Shown in pieces: positions 49,941 through 59,065 of a stretch of 64,000 bases of DNA. Origin of the DNA: Clostridiales bacterium (GTDB lineage Bacteria; Bacillota; Clostridia; Oscillospirales; Oscillospiraceae); contig CABIYX010000010.1 in NCBI GenBank assembly GCA_902363045.1, positions 1-64,000 of the forward strand. The letters run 5' to 3'. The notes under the pieces were generated by a model, which saw only the letters and a program-made list of their open reading frames with translations, was not told the origin of the DNA and did not search any database. Numbering within the stretch: the first letter of the stretch is position 1; each line of letters begins with the position of its first letter. Made by a program: the position numbers and the translations under genes.

Positions 49941-51161
49941 TTGGAACGAAAGAATATCGAGCTGCTCGCCCCCGCCGGGGACATGGAGCGGCTGCACATG
50001 GCGGTGGCCTATGGGGCCGACGCGGTCTATCTGGCGGGCAGCGCCTTCGGGATGCGCTCCTTCGCCGGCAACTTCACCCCGGAGGAGCTGAAAGCCGCCG
50101 TGGCCCTGTGCCACGGCCACGGGGTGCGGGTCCACGTCACCTGCAACACTATGCCCCGCAATGACGAGGCGGCCCGGCTGCCCCAGTGGCTGGAGTATCT
50201 GAACGAGGTGGGGGTGGACGCGGTCATCCTGGCCGACGTGGGGGTGCTCTCCCTGGCCAAGCGGTACGCCCCCCGGGTCCAGTGCCACATCTCCACTCAG
50301 GCCAGCATCGTCAACTACCAGTCCGCCCGGGCCTGGCATGAGCTGGGCGCCAGCCGGGTGATCCTGGCCCGGGAGCTGTCCCTGGACGAGATCCGGGAGA
50401 TCCGGGCCAAGGCCCCCAAGGAGCTGGAAATGGAGGCCTTCGCCCACGGCGCCATGTGCGTCAGCTACTCCGGGCGGTGCCTGCTGTCCAACTACATGAC
50501 CGGCCGGGACTCCAACCGCGGGGCCTGCGCCCAGCCCTGCCGCTATCAGTACGCCCTGATGGAGGAGAAGCGCCCCGGGGAGTACTTCCCGGTCTTTGAG
50601 GAAAACGGCGAGACTTATATCCTGAACTCCCGGGATATGTGCATGATCGACCATGTGGGCGAGCTGATGGAAGCCGGCCTGGACTCCATCAAGCTGGAGG
50701 GCCGGGCCAAGTCGGCCTACTACGCCGCCATCGTCACCGGAGCCTACCGCCACGCCATCGACGCGGCGGCGGCGGGACTGCCCCTGGATCCGGTGTGGCG
50801 GGACGAGGTGGAGCACATCAGCCACCGGCACTACTCCACCGGCTTTTACTACGGCCAGCCCGGCCAGTTCACCCAGGACGCCCGGTACATCCGGGACTGG
50901 CAGATCGTGGCCAAGGTCCTCTCCTGTGACAGCGAGGGGAACGCCCTGCTCACCCTGAACAACAAATTTGCCCGGGGCGACCTGCTGGAGCTGGTGGGTC
51001 CCGATGTGCGCCCCGTCTCCTTCTCCGCGGAGGACCTGCGGGACGAGGAGGACCAGCCTCTGGACGAGGTCCGCAGGCCCCAGATGCGCTTCCGCCTGAG
51101 ACTGCCCCGGCCCGTACCTCCCCTCTCCCTCCTGCGGCGTCAGGCGGACCTGACTCCCTGA
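49941..51161 (+). CDS. Peptidase U32-family protein
   Basis: 406 residues from TTG 49941, AGGAGG upstream. ELLAPAGDMERLHMAVAYGADAVYLAG is the U32 N-terminus. The conserved cysteine cluster reads GAMCVSYSGRCLLSNYMTGR ... GACAQPCRY. Although named collagenase-like, bacterial U32 proteins of this kind are implicated in RNA hydroxylation (tRNA U34 or 23S) with iron-sulfur chemistry. The C-terminal RNA-binding-like domain (from about 320) is present. Confidence 0.92.
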   Translation: MERKNIELLAPAGDMERLHMAVAYGADAVYLAGSAFGMRSFAGNFTPEELKAAVALCHGHGVRVHVTCNTMPRNDEAARLPQWLEYLNEVGVDAVILADVGVLSLAKRYAPRVQCHISTQASIVNYQSARAWHELGASRVILARELSLDEIREIRAKAPKELEMEAFAHGAMCVSYSGRCLLSNYMTGRDSNRGACAQPCRYQYALMEEKRPGEYFPVFEENGETYILNSRDMCMIDHVGELMEAGLDSIKLEGRAKSAYYAAIVTGAYRHAIDAAAAGLPLDPVWRDEVEHISHRHYSTGFYYGQPGQFTQDARYIRDWQIVAKVLSCDSEGNALLTLNNKFARGDLLELVGPDVRPVSFSAEDLRDEEDQPLDEVRRPQMRFRLRLPRPVPPLSLLRRQADLTP

Positions 51162-51409
51162 GCTGCTCCACCGTCCGGGGCCTCCCGCAGCCCTCTCCCG
51201 CCCGGACGGCGGCCCAAACCGGCCGCCGCCCGGGCGGTTTCATGTTTCTCTCCACATTTCGCCCATGATCTGTGGAAAAATTTCGGGAAGATTATGAAAA
51301 AATCCTCTTTTCATCCCCACCACTTCTGAATTATGATAATGACCTGTTCCATTCGTTTTGCGGCACAGCCTGAGCACTTCCGCTTAACACCACCAAGGAG
51401 GAATGACCC

Positions 51410-52780
51410 ATGGCCCGAGATCTCACCACAGGCAGCCCTATGCGGCTCATTTGGAGTTTCGCCCTGCCCACCCTGTTCGGAATGCTGTTCCAACAGTTTT
51501 ATAACATGATGGACACCATGATCGTGGGGCAGCTGCTGGGCGCCTCCGCCCTGGCCTCTGTCGGCTCCACCAGCTCCATCAACTTCTTTGTCATCGGCTT
51601 CTGCATGGGGGTGTGCAACGGCTTCGCCATTCCTGTGGCCCAGCGCATGGGAGCCGGAGATTACAGCCAGATGCGCCGCTGTGTGGCCAACGCCGGGTGG
51701 CTGTCCGCCCTGTTCGCCGTGGTGCTGACAGTGTTCACCGGCCTGTTCTGCCGCACCATCCTCACCGTGATGCGGACCCCGGAGGACATCTTTGATGGGG
51801 CCTACTGGTATATCCTCATCATCTTCCTGGGCATCCCCACCACCTTCCTCTATAATCTGCTGGCTGCGGTGATCCGGGCCCTGGGGGACAGCAAAACACC
51901 CGTGTATTTCCTTGCCATCTCCTCGGTGCTGAACATCGCCCTGGACCTGCTTCTGATCCTGTACTGCCATGCCGGCGTGGCCGGGGCCGCTCTGGCCACC
52001 GTCATCTCCCAGGGTGTGTCCGGCCTGGCCTGTCTGGTCTTTATCGCCAAGCGCTTCCCCATCCTCCGCATGACGCCGGAGGAGCGGCGGCCCGATGGCC
52101 GCACCTGCCGTACCCTCTGCTTCATGGGGATCCCTATGGGGCTTCAGTACTCCATCACCGCCATCGGCTCCATCGTCCTCCAGTCCGCGGTCAACGGCCT
52201 GGGTAGCCGCTATGTGGCCTCGGTTGCGGCGGGGACCAAGCTGTTCCAGGTCATCTGCTGTCCTTTTGACGCCATGGGGGCCACCATGGCCACCTACTGC
52301 GGCCAGAATGTGGGGGCGGTCAAGCTGGACCGCCTGGGACAGGGGATCCGGGCCTGCTCCCTGCTGGGCCTGGGCTATGCCCTGCTCTCCTTCGCCGCCA
52401 TCTTTTTCTTCGCCCCCCAGATGGCCCTGCTCTTCCTCAATCCAGGCGAGGAGGCCCTGATCGGCTATACCGCCCAGTACATCACCACCTTGGGCGCCTT
52501 CTTCTTCCCCCTGGCTCTGGTGAACATCCTCCGCTTCTCCATTCAGGGGATGGGCTTCAGCAATCTGGCCATCCTGGCCGGCGTGATGGAGATGTTCGCC
52601 CGGATGGGGGTGGCCACCCTTCTGGTCCCCGCCATCGGCTATACCGGAGCCTGCTTCGCCTCCCCCGCCGCCTGGGTCTGCGCCGACCTCTTCCTCATCC
52701 CCGCCAGCCTTTGGAGCGTCTCCCACCTCCGCAGGCTCCATGGACAGTCCGCGGAGCGCCCCGGCGCCCCCGTCCTGTAA
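51410..52780 (+). CDS. MATE-family efflux transporter
   Basis: 456 residues, 12 membrane helices in two homologous halves. N-terminal GSPMRLIWSFALPTLFGMLFQQFYNMMDTMIVGQLLG is typical for Firmicutes MATE proteins (VmrA/NorM group), with a second half starting FMGIPMGLQYSITAIGSIVLQ. It exports cationic drugs or metabolites with Na+ or H+. AAGGAGG precedes the ATG. A TetR regulator follows and could control it. The 51162-51409 gap has a GC hairpin but no gene. Confidence 0.92.
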   Translation: MARDLTTGSPMRLIWSFALPTLFGMLFQQFYNMMDTMIVGQLLGASALASVGSTSSINFFVIGFCMGVCNGFAIPVAQRMGAGDYSQMRRCVANAGWLSALFAVVLTVFTGLFCRTILTVMRTPEDIFDGAYWYILIIFLGIPTTFLYNLLAAVIRALGDSKTPVYFLAISSVLNIALDLLLILYCHAGVAGAALATVISQGVSGLACLVFIAKRFPILRMTPEERRPDGRTCRTLCFMGIPMGLQYSITAIGSIVLQSAVNGLGSRYVASVAAGTKLFQVICCPFDAMGATMATYCGQNVGAVKLDRLGQGIRACSLLGLGYALLSFAAIFFFAPQMALLFLNPGEEALIGYTAQYITTLGAFFFPLALVNILRFSIQGMGFSNLAILAGVMEMFARMGVATLLVPAIGYTGACFASPAAWVCADLFLIPASLWSVSHLRRLHGQSAERPGAPVL

Positions 52781-52842
52781 CCTCCTGCCGGATCCATGGC
52801 GCGCCTCTCCCTCCGGAGGTACACACCTGCATACCGTTCCGC

Positions 52843-52886
52843 CCCCTGACACGGCCTCAGCCTGCCGCGTCAGAGGGTATTTTTTG
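52843..52886 (+). terminator. Terminator of the MATE gene
   Basis: An interrupted GC stem (about 52843-52855 with 52864-52877) is followed by TATTTTTT. Confidence 0.75.
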
Positions 52887-52916
52887 GGCGCGGCCGCAAA
52901 AATTTACGAAAAGGGA

Positions 52917-52945
52917 TTGCATCTCGGCCCACGCTCGGTTATGAT
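52917..52945 (+). promoter_or_regulatory. tetR promoter
   Basis: TTGCAT (52917-52922), 17 bp, TATGAT (52940-52945), 57 nt before the tetR start. Confidence 0.6.
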
Positions 52946-53001
52946 ATAAATACTGATTTTAAATTTTGTACTTTATTGATCCCGAAAGGAGCGGAAGCAG
53001 C

Positions 53002-53643
53002 ATGGCGCGCAAAGCCTATTCCGGGCAGGAGCGGGAACAGGTGCGGGAAGCCCTTCTGACCACCGCGCTCCAGTGCATCATGGACCGGGGCCTGATCCAC
53101 AGCAGCATCGAGGTCCTGTGCGGAAAGGTGGGCATCTCCAAGAGCTTCTTCTACACCTTCTTCTCCTCGAAGGAAGAGCTGGTATTGGAGGCACTTCGCT
53201 ACCAGCAGCCCAAGCTGCTGCAATACGCCAGACAGCTGATGGAGGACCCCGCGCTCAGCTGGCGGGAGGGCGTCCGGACCTTTTTGGAGACCTGTGCCTA
53301 TGGCGAAAAAAAGGGGATCGCTGTGCTGTCCATTGAGGAGGAGCAGGAGATCTACCGCTGCCTCTCTCAGGAAAGCTTCCAGACCTTCCGGGAGGACCAA
53401 ACCAAATTATTCCGGGAGCTGCTGATGATCTTCGGCCTCCCCGCGGGCAGCGTGGAACCCCGGCTGTTTGGCAATCTGGCACTGTCCATGATGATGACCT
53501 ACAAAGCCATTCCAAACACCATGCCCTTCCTGTTTCCAGAGGTGGCGGAGGACATGGTGGAGTTTCAGATCACCGCTCTGCTGAACGAGCTGCTGCGGAT
53601 CAAGGAAAAAACAGACAGGGGGAACGAGGATGTACAGCGCTGA
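53002..53643 (+). CDS. TetR/AcrR-family regulator
   Basis: 213 residues from ATG 53002 with AAAGGAG 9 nt upstream. A frame open to 52966 lacks a ribosome site. The HTH spans about 15-55 (EALLTTALQCIMDRGLIHSS ... VGISKSFFYTFFSSKEEL). The helical C-terminal domain is divergent, as usual for ligand domains. Probably a drug- or metabolite-responsive repressor. Candidate targets are its own gene and the upstream MATE pump. Confidence 0.88.
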   Translation: MARKAYSGQEREQVREALLTTALQCIMDRGLIHSSIEVLCGKVGISKSFFYTFFSSKEELVLEALRYQQPKLLQYARQLMEDPALSWREGVRTFLETCAYGEKKGIAVLSIEEEQEIYRCLSQESFQTFREDQTKLFRELLMIFGLPAGSVEPRLFGNLALSMMMTYKAIPNTMPFLFPEVAEDMVEFQITALLNELLRIKEKTDRGNEDVQR

Positions 53644-53917
53644 GCCGCCCTCCTCCGCGCGGAAGCCCGGAAAATCAAATCATGCAGCCAATGGAACGGG
53701 CCGGTCCTCTGCCGCCGGCTTTTGGTTTCGCGCGGCCTTTTTATGCCCTGCGTCCGCCTGTCTCTGTGTCAGTGCGGCGCGGGGTATTTTTCATCCTTCG
53801 GAACGAGGCGTTCCGACCTATGAACCAGAGGCTTTGAACATTTGATGCGGTGGATGACCGGCCTTGAGCTTTCACCGGCATACCGCAGGTGAATGGAGAG
53901 AAGTAAGGAGGCACATC
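53644..53917. other. Intergenic stretch
   Basis: About 270 bp without a supportable gene. A TCGGAAC/GTTCCGA hairpin lies near 53797-53820. No consensus promoter was found for the gene at 53918. Confidence 0.4.
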
Positions 53918-54877
53918 ATGGAATTACCAAAACGGGCGCGGACAGCGGACTGGGAAAACGGCGTCCTGACCCTGGACAGAGAGAAGCAGTTTGAGGTCCC
54001 AGAGTTGACCACGGAGATCATGGAGCGGCTGGCTGGATACACCCTAGTAGGCTTCCATGTGAAAGAGTATCCGGTGACGGATGAACTGCTGGCGCCCTTT
54101 GCCGGACACAAAAGCATGGTCAACTTCGGCGTGGAGGACGGCACGCTCACCGACGCCTGTTTCCCCGTCTTTGCCGCTATGTCCAAGCTGCGCTATCTGC
54201 TGCTGGACGGCAACGCCGGAATCAACGGCAGCGGCCTGGCCGCCCTGCAAGGCTGTAAGCTGGACCTTCTGACCCTCAACCGCACCGGGCTGGATGACGC
54301 AGGGCTGCTCCAGGCGGCCGCTATCCCCAAGCTCTCCCACATCCAGATGGACCATACCGCCGTGACATACGAGGGCCTGCTGGCCGTCGCCGGCAACCAC
54401 TACATCAAGCCGGTGGCCCATGAGCAATTCACCAAAGAGCAGATGGAACACTTCTCCCAGCTCCAGCGGGAAAAGGCCAAAAAGCCCACCAAGCTGGACG
54501 AACAGGCGGCGGAGGAATGCCGCAAAGTCCTGTCCGCCTTCTTCGCGGAAATGACCGCGTGGGAGCAGTACATGGAGCAGGCCGGGTTTGAGGACGCCAG
54601 GGCGGTCCCCCGCCTGCTGGCCATCTGGGAGAAGTATGTGAGTGAAAAGCCCCGTATGGGTTACCGTCCCCTGGGCCTCTCGTACAGCGCCCAGGGCACT
54701 TACAAGGGCGAGCAGTTCCTGGACGCAGAGCAGGTTACCCGGAACAAGCTTTACATCTACACCAGGGAGGAAAATACAGGCTTTGACCGCCGCTTTCTCA
54801 TGAAGCGTGTGGACGGAGGCTGGAAGATCGACGGGGTGCAGGAGCGGCTGGACGGCTGGCAGCGGGCAGAATTATGA
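53918..54877 (+). CDS. LRR plus NTF2-like protein, probable immunity protein
   Basis: 319 residues from ATG 53918 with AAGGAGG 7 nt upstream. The N-terminal two-thirds carry leucine-rich, ribonuclease-inhibitor-like repeats (MSKLRYLLLDGNAGINGSGL, then LDLLTLNRTGLDDAGLLQA, about 85-160). The C-terminal 120 residues (RKVLSAFFAEMTAWEQYM ... GWKIDGVQER) resemble the NTF2-fold immunity domain of polymorphic toxin systems. No toxin gene is next to it. The function is inferred from domain type. It is followed by three genes of similar flavour. Confidence 0.68.
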   Translation: MELPKRARTADWENGVLTLDREKQFEVPELTTEIMERLAGYTLVGFHVKEYPVTDELLAPFAGHKSMVNFGVEDGTLTDACFPVFAAMSKLRYLLLDGNAGINGSGLAALQGCKLDLLTLNRTGLDDAGLLQAAAIPKLSHIQMDHTAVTYEGLLAVAGNHYIKPVAHEQFTKEQMEHFSQLQREKAKKPTKLDEQAAEECRKVLSAFFAEMTAWEQYMEQAGFEDARAVPRLLAIWEKYVSEKPRMGYRPLGLSYSAQGTYKGEQFLDAEQVTRNKLYIYTREENTGFDRRFLMKRVDGGWKIDGVQERLDGWQRAEL

Positions 54878-54970
54878 CAAGAACCACAGCATCAACGGCT
54901 TTTACGGCCCGGTGATCCAGGTCGAGAAGTTAAAATAAATTTTTTCAAATACGATTAGGAGGATATTATT

Positions 54971-55456
54971 ATGGGACTGTTCAGCAAACTGTTTAAGGGG
55001 CCGGAGCCGGATATGGAAAAGAGCGCGGCCAACGCAAAAAAGGTGCGTGCAATGTTTGACCAGGCGGTGGAGCACGGCGAGGAATACCGACTGATCGTGG
55101 GCTATACCGAGGATGTTAGCCGCTTCAACTATGGCTTTGTCCACGGCAGCAAAACCAAAATCGGCAATTTGATCGTGGGATGGAATGAGGCCACCCGAAC
55201 CATCGTGGTGGTGCCTACTGTTCCCGACCTCTCCGGATATGGCGACCCCACCTACTACCGCCGAGAGGAGATCCACAAGGCGTACCGGAACAAGTATCCA
55301 ACCGACGCCTTTATCATTTACCCCGACCGGAAGGGGTACATTGGTATCAACGCCTATGAGTGGCTGGAGGATGAGAGCCTGTACATCTACCTCTATCAGA
55401 AGGAGGAACTGGAGGCATTCACCGCCTTTTTCCAGAATGAGTTTTCTACCAAATAA
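54971..55456 (+). CDS. Protein of unknown function
   Basis: 161 residues, GGAGG upstream. Cytoplasmic alpha/beta-looking protein: a helical start (MGLFSKLFKGPEPDMEKSAANAKKVRAMFDQ) is followed by beta-rich RLIVGYTEDVSRFNYGFVHG and IGNLIVGWNEATRTIVVVP. No signal peptide, membrane helix or catalytic motif. I do not recognise the family. It sits between the LRR/NTF2 gene and the TPR/SUFU gene and may belong to the same immunity-type group. Confidence 0.75.
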   Translation: MGLFSKLFKGPEPDMEKSAANAKKVRAMFDQAVEHGEEYRLIVGYTEDVSRFNYGFVHGSKTKIGNLIVGWNEATRTIVVVPTVPDLSGYGDPTYYRREEIHKAYRNKYPTDAFIIYPDRKGYIGINAYEWLEDESLYIYLYQKEELEAFTAFFQNEFSTK

Positions 55457-55478
55457 GCAGGACATGAGGTGAAGCACG

Positions 55479-55688
55479 GTGTGGCGGGAAATCGGAATGT
55501 GGGTCCTGGTCCTGACTGTGATTTTTATCTTTGGACAAGTGTGGTTTCATCTGGTTGAGGGGCTTCTTTCCAAGATCAAGTCTCTGCTGGGTCGGAACAA
55601 AAAAGCGCCAAATTGGCACACCTTTGACAAAACAGACGAAGAAAACAGCGTGAGCTATGGCGGACCGAAACAGGAAAGGAGGCGCTGA
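55479..55688 (+). CDS. Small single-span membrane protein
   Basis: 69 residues from GTG 55479 with GAGGTG 9 nt upstream. One membrane helix (about 7-26, GMWVLVLTVIFIFGQVWFHL) and a basic then acidic cytoplasmic tail. Its last codons overlap the ribosome site of the next gene, so translation is coupled. Function unknown. Confidence 0.6.
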   Translation: MWREIGMWVLVLTVIFIFGQVWFHLVEGLLSKIKSLLGRNKKAPNWHTFDKTDEENSVSYGGPKQERRR

Positions 55689-55689
55689 T

Positions 55690-58600
55690 ATGGAATTATT
55701 GGAACAGTGCCAAAAATGGAATGAAAACGACGAATACCAAAAGATCATTGACGCCCTGGAGGCCATCCCCGCCGGGGAACGCACCCCGGAACTGGACAGC
55801 GAACTGGCCCGGGCCTATAACAACTTGGCACAGCCGGGGGACCGAGAGCTCTTTGAAAAGGCCATCGCCTTACTGGAGCCCCATGAGGAATATTTTCAGG
55901 GGGACCACTGCTGGAATTTCCGTATGGGCTATGCTTACTATTATCTGGACCAGGAGGGTCCCGCCCTGCGTTACTTTGAACAGGCGCTGAAGGCCCGCCC
56001 CGGCGACGAGGACACCCAGGAATACATCGACGACTGCCGCCGTCGTTTGTCCCTGCCCCGGTTTGAGAAGAACTTCCGGGAGAGGACGCTGGAAGCGTGG
56101 ACAGCCTTTACTCAGATCGAGGCGGAACTGCGGACCATCATGGACACCGATCAGCTGCGGGAACGGGGCGAGGAGATCATGGAAAAATGCGGCAGGGCGC
56201 TGAAGCTGGCCCTCCCCTCCCCTGCCTTTGAACTGGGCTTCAACGGTGAAAAGTATGAACTGATCCTCAGTCCGGAGGGGCTTCGCTCCCGCCTGTTCCC
56301 GTTGGTGTACTTCCAGAAGCAGGCCCCAGAACCGGTGCTGGAGCATTGGAATATCTGGGTAGGACGCCAGCCCTGCGAGGGGTTCGAGCTGCGGGCTGGA
56401 GAGATCGAAGTTCGGGCCGAGGATGTGCAGGTATGGGCAGAGAAAACAGAGGACAGCCAAATGAACTTGGTCCTTTACTGTGAGAAGCTGACGCCGCTTT
56501 TAAAAGAAGATCCGGACAGGGTCTGGTGGGCGCTCTCCATGCTGGTGGATCAAACCATTGGAGAAGTTTCCGCAATCGCGCTGATTGCCGGTTTTGATGT
56601 CTGTGCAGAGCCGAAAGACGAACCGGCCATGCTTCTTTCCGAAGTGCCGCAGCTGGTACAAAGCATGGGACTCTCCCTCTGGCGGGATGGCAGTGATTAT
56701 CTGGAAAACAGCTACATTGCCTATGAATTGGAACCGGTAAAAGATCCGGAAGCCGACTGGCGGCTGGATACCTATGTTGGAAGCTGCCGTCTCCCGGTCA
56801 TGATCAACGAATACTTGACTGCCTGTACTGATACGGCGGATGAGTACCACAAGGACGGCATTACAGCCGGCTTCCTGTGCTATCCGGTGGACGAATTTTC
56901 CGGTGAGAACCGTGCGGAACAGATCCTGCAATTCCGGGACGCTCTGCAAGGGGCCATTCTGGAACACGCCGGAGCGGACTCCGTTACCTTCCTGGGAGGG
57001 GCCACCGGCCTGTACTATGGGTATCTGGATTTCCTCGCCTGGGATCTGCCGGCCGTGCTGGATGCGGCCAGGGATTTCTTTGCTGACTCCAATGCCGCCC
57101 AAGGTTTGTTCCATGTATTCCGCCGGGATGTGGGAACGGTCCGCCTGTGGGAGCGGGAACCAGAGCCTGAGGTGGACCCGGAGACCGGTTCCCTGCTCTC
57201 GGCGGAGGACATCCGCACTTTGGAGGGCTTCTGCGGGGACGTGTCCAGCTATTTTGGGAAGATGTACCGCTGGCTGGAGGATTTTATCAAAAACGGCGCA
57301 GAAGAAGGACGGTTCACCGAAAAGCAGGCCCAGCAGGATCTCCAGATCGCCCTGTGGTACTCCTTCGCCTGCAATAACCTGGATGAGTACCGCTTTTACT
57401 ACAAGGCGGCCCAGTGGATGAAGCACTCTGAGAAACACGCCGCGGGCTGCGCCACATGGTATTACCGCTATTCGGTGGCCCTCATGTACTGCGGCCGGCT
57501 GGAGGAAGCCCTTGACTATGCGGAGCGGGGCGTGCAGGAGGAGCCGGACTACCCCTGGATCTGGCTGCAAGTTGGCAAGCTGCGCAGCCACTTCGGGAAC
57601 AAGACCGGCGCGCTGGAGGCGGTCGCCCACGGCCTTGCCCTGGAACCGGGCGATTATGAATTCCTGACTCTGAAACGAGAAATAGAAGCCGGAGAATCTT
57701 TGGAGCGGATGGAGTATCACTGGATCAACCCCGACGCGGACCGGACGCTCCAGCAGGGGCTGGACGCGGACGCCGACGATAAACAGCGCTCCATCTCCTG
57801 CATCACTGTTGACCAAGAAGGACTGGAACGCTTCTGGAGCATCTTTGGCCCCAAGCCGGAGCAGTACACCCCCAACGCACCTTACACGCAGTTCCCATAT
57901 ATGGTGAACGGCCGTCCTGTGGATCTGGTGTTCCAGATGAATGAGGGCGGGATGTCCAAGCTGAATACAGACTGGCTGGAGCAGCTGAGAGGCCGGCTTC
58001 AAAGCGGCCAGTGGCTGGAGCGGGATCACCCGGATGGGAGAGTGGCCTGCCTGGACACGGTGCTGGTGGGCCTGGACTACCGCATGGGCCTGCTTTACAA
58101 GCTGACGGAGGAGGACGCATACTTCCAGATCTTCCTGAACCCGGACGGGACGGAGCAGGAGGGCGCTTTCTGGTCCTCGGAGGAGAGCCGTGAGCCGGAG
58201 CTCTATACCGAGGAAGAGATGGCGGCGGTGGAAACGCACATCAAGAACACCTTTGGTGCGTTTGAGAATGTGTTTCACGAGCTGGTCTCTCCGGACATCC
58301 ATGTGGACATCTGCGTGGTACCGCCCTCTGAGGAGCGGGACTACTACACCCTGGTCACCATGGGCATGGGCGCCCACCGGATGAATGTGCCGGAGGAGCT
58401 GGCAGAATACAAGCTGGAGCGGGCAGAACTGGCCATCGCTCTGCCGCCGGATTGGAAACTGGATAAAGAATCCCTAAAGGATGAGCGGTGGTACTGGCCT
58501 ATTAGGCTCTTGAAAGCGCTGGCCCGCCTGCCCATTTCCTGCGACACCTGGCTGGGCTTTGGCCACACGATGGACAAGCAATCGCCGTTTGCGGAGAACA

Positions 58601-58842
58601 CGGCACTCTGCGGCGCACTTCTGGTGGGCCCGCAGGATGTTGTCTGGAACGGAGGCGAAGTCTGCACTTTGCCGGGCGGCGAGGAGGTCAACTTCTATCA
58701 GGTGATTCCCCTGTACCGTGAGGAGCTGGAGTACAAACTGGAGCACGACGCAGACGCGTTGATCGAACAAATGGCAGATGTAAGCTTTGTGGTGCATCCG
58801 GACCGGCCAAACAGCCTCGCCGGGGGACCGCGCGCGGATTGA
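55690..58842 (+). CDS. TPR protein with C-terminal SUFU domain
   Basis: 1050 residues from ATG 55690 with AAAGGAGG 7 nt upstream. N-terminal TPR-like helices (about 1-115), a long central region, a second TPR-like stretch (about 555-660, YYRYSVALMYCGRLEEALDYAERG) and a C-terminal suppressor-of-fused domain (about 860-1045, YYTLVTMGMGAHRMNVPE ... ELAIALPPDW). Bacterial SUFU domains are frequent immunity proteins against polymorphic toxins. The length is unusual for an immunity protein and suggests a fusion of several modules. No toxin gene or secretion gene is adjacent. Confidence 0.82.
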   Translation: MELLEQCQKWNENDEYQKIIDALEAIPAGERTPELDSELARAYNNLAQPGDRELFEKAIALLEPHEEYFQGDHCWNFRMGYAYYYLDQEGPALRYFEQALKARPGDEDTQEYIDDCRRRLSLPRFEKNFRERTLEAWTAFTQIEAELRTIMDTDQLRERGEEIMEKCGRALKLALPSPAFELGFNGEKYELILSPEGLRSRLFPLVYFQKQAPEPVLEHWNIWVGRQPCEGFELRAGEIEVRAEDVQVWAEKTEDSQMNLVLYCEKLTPLLKEDPDRVWWALSMLVDQTIGEVSAIALIAGFDVCAEPKDEPAMLLSEVPQLVQSMGLSLWRDGSDYLENSYIAYELEPVKDPEADWRLDTYVGSCRLPVMINEYLTACTDTADEYHKDGITAGFLCYPVDEFSGENRAEQILQFRDALQGAILEHAGADSVTFLGGATGLYYGYLDFLAWDLPAVLDAARDFFADSNAAQGLFHVFRRDVGTVRLWEREPEPEVDPETGSLLSAEDIRTLEGFCGDVSSYFGKMYRWLEDFIKNGAEEGRFTEKQAQQDLQIALWYSFACNNLDEYRFYYKAAQWMKHSEKHAAGCATWYYRYSVALMYCGRLEEALDYAERGVQEEPDYPWIWLQVGKLRSHFGNKTGALEAVAHGLALEPGDYEFLTLKREIEAGESLERMEYHWINPDADRTLQQGLDADADDKQRSISCITVDQEGLERFWSIFGPKPEQYTPNAPYTQFPYMVNGRPVDLVFQMNEGGMSKLNTDWLEQLRGRLQSGQWLERDHPDGRVACLDTVLVGLDYRMGLLYKLTEEDAYFQIFLNPDGTEQEGAFWSSEESREPELYTEEEMAAVETHIKNTFGAFENVFHELVSPDIHVDICVVPPSEERDYYTLVTMGMGAHRMNVPEELAEYKLERAELAIALPPDWKLDKESLKDERWYWPIRLLKALARLPISCDTWLGFGHTMDKQSPFAENTALCGALLVGPQDVVWNGGEVCTLPGGEEVNFYQVIPLYREELEYKLEHDADALIEQMADVSFVVHPDRPNSLAGGPRAD

Positions 58843-58942
58843 TCTGCAACGCCCGGAGCGCAGACAGGAAAACCATTCCGACTGAAATACAGCGCCGCCC
58901 ACACACTCCAAAAAATATACGAAATCTGAACGGGGAGAGCCG

Positions 58943-58971
58943 TTGACTTCCCACTGGGAGGCGGCTATCAT
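58943..58971 (+). promoter_or_regulatory. Antiporter gene promoter
   Basis: TTGACT (58943-58948), 17 bp, TATCAT (58966-58971), 95 nt before the ATG at 59066. Confidence 0.65.
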
Positions 58972-59065
58972 AAACAGCGGACCGCACACATTTGAGACGA
59001 GAGGCCGCCTCCGCGCGGTCCCGGACGGCGGCCCCGCTGGAGCTGTTTGACAAGGTGGGAACGGA

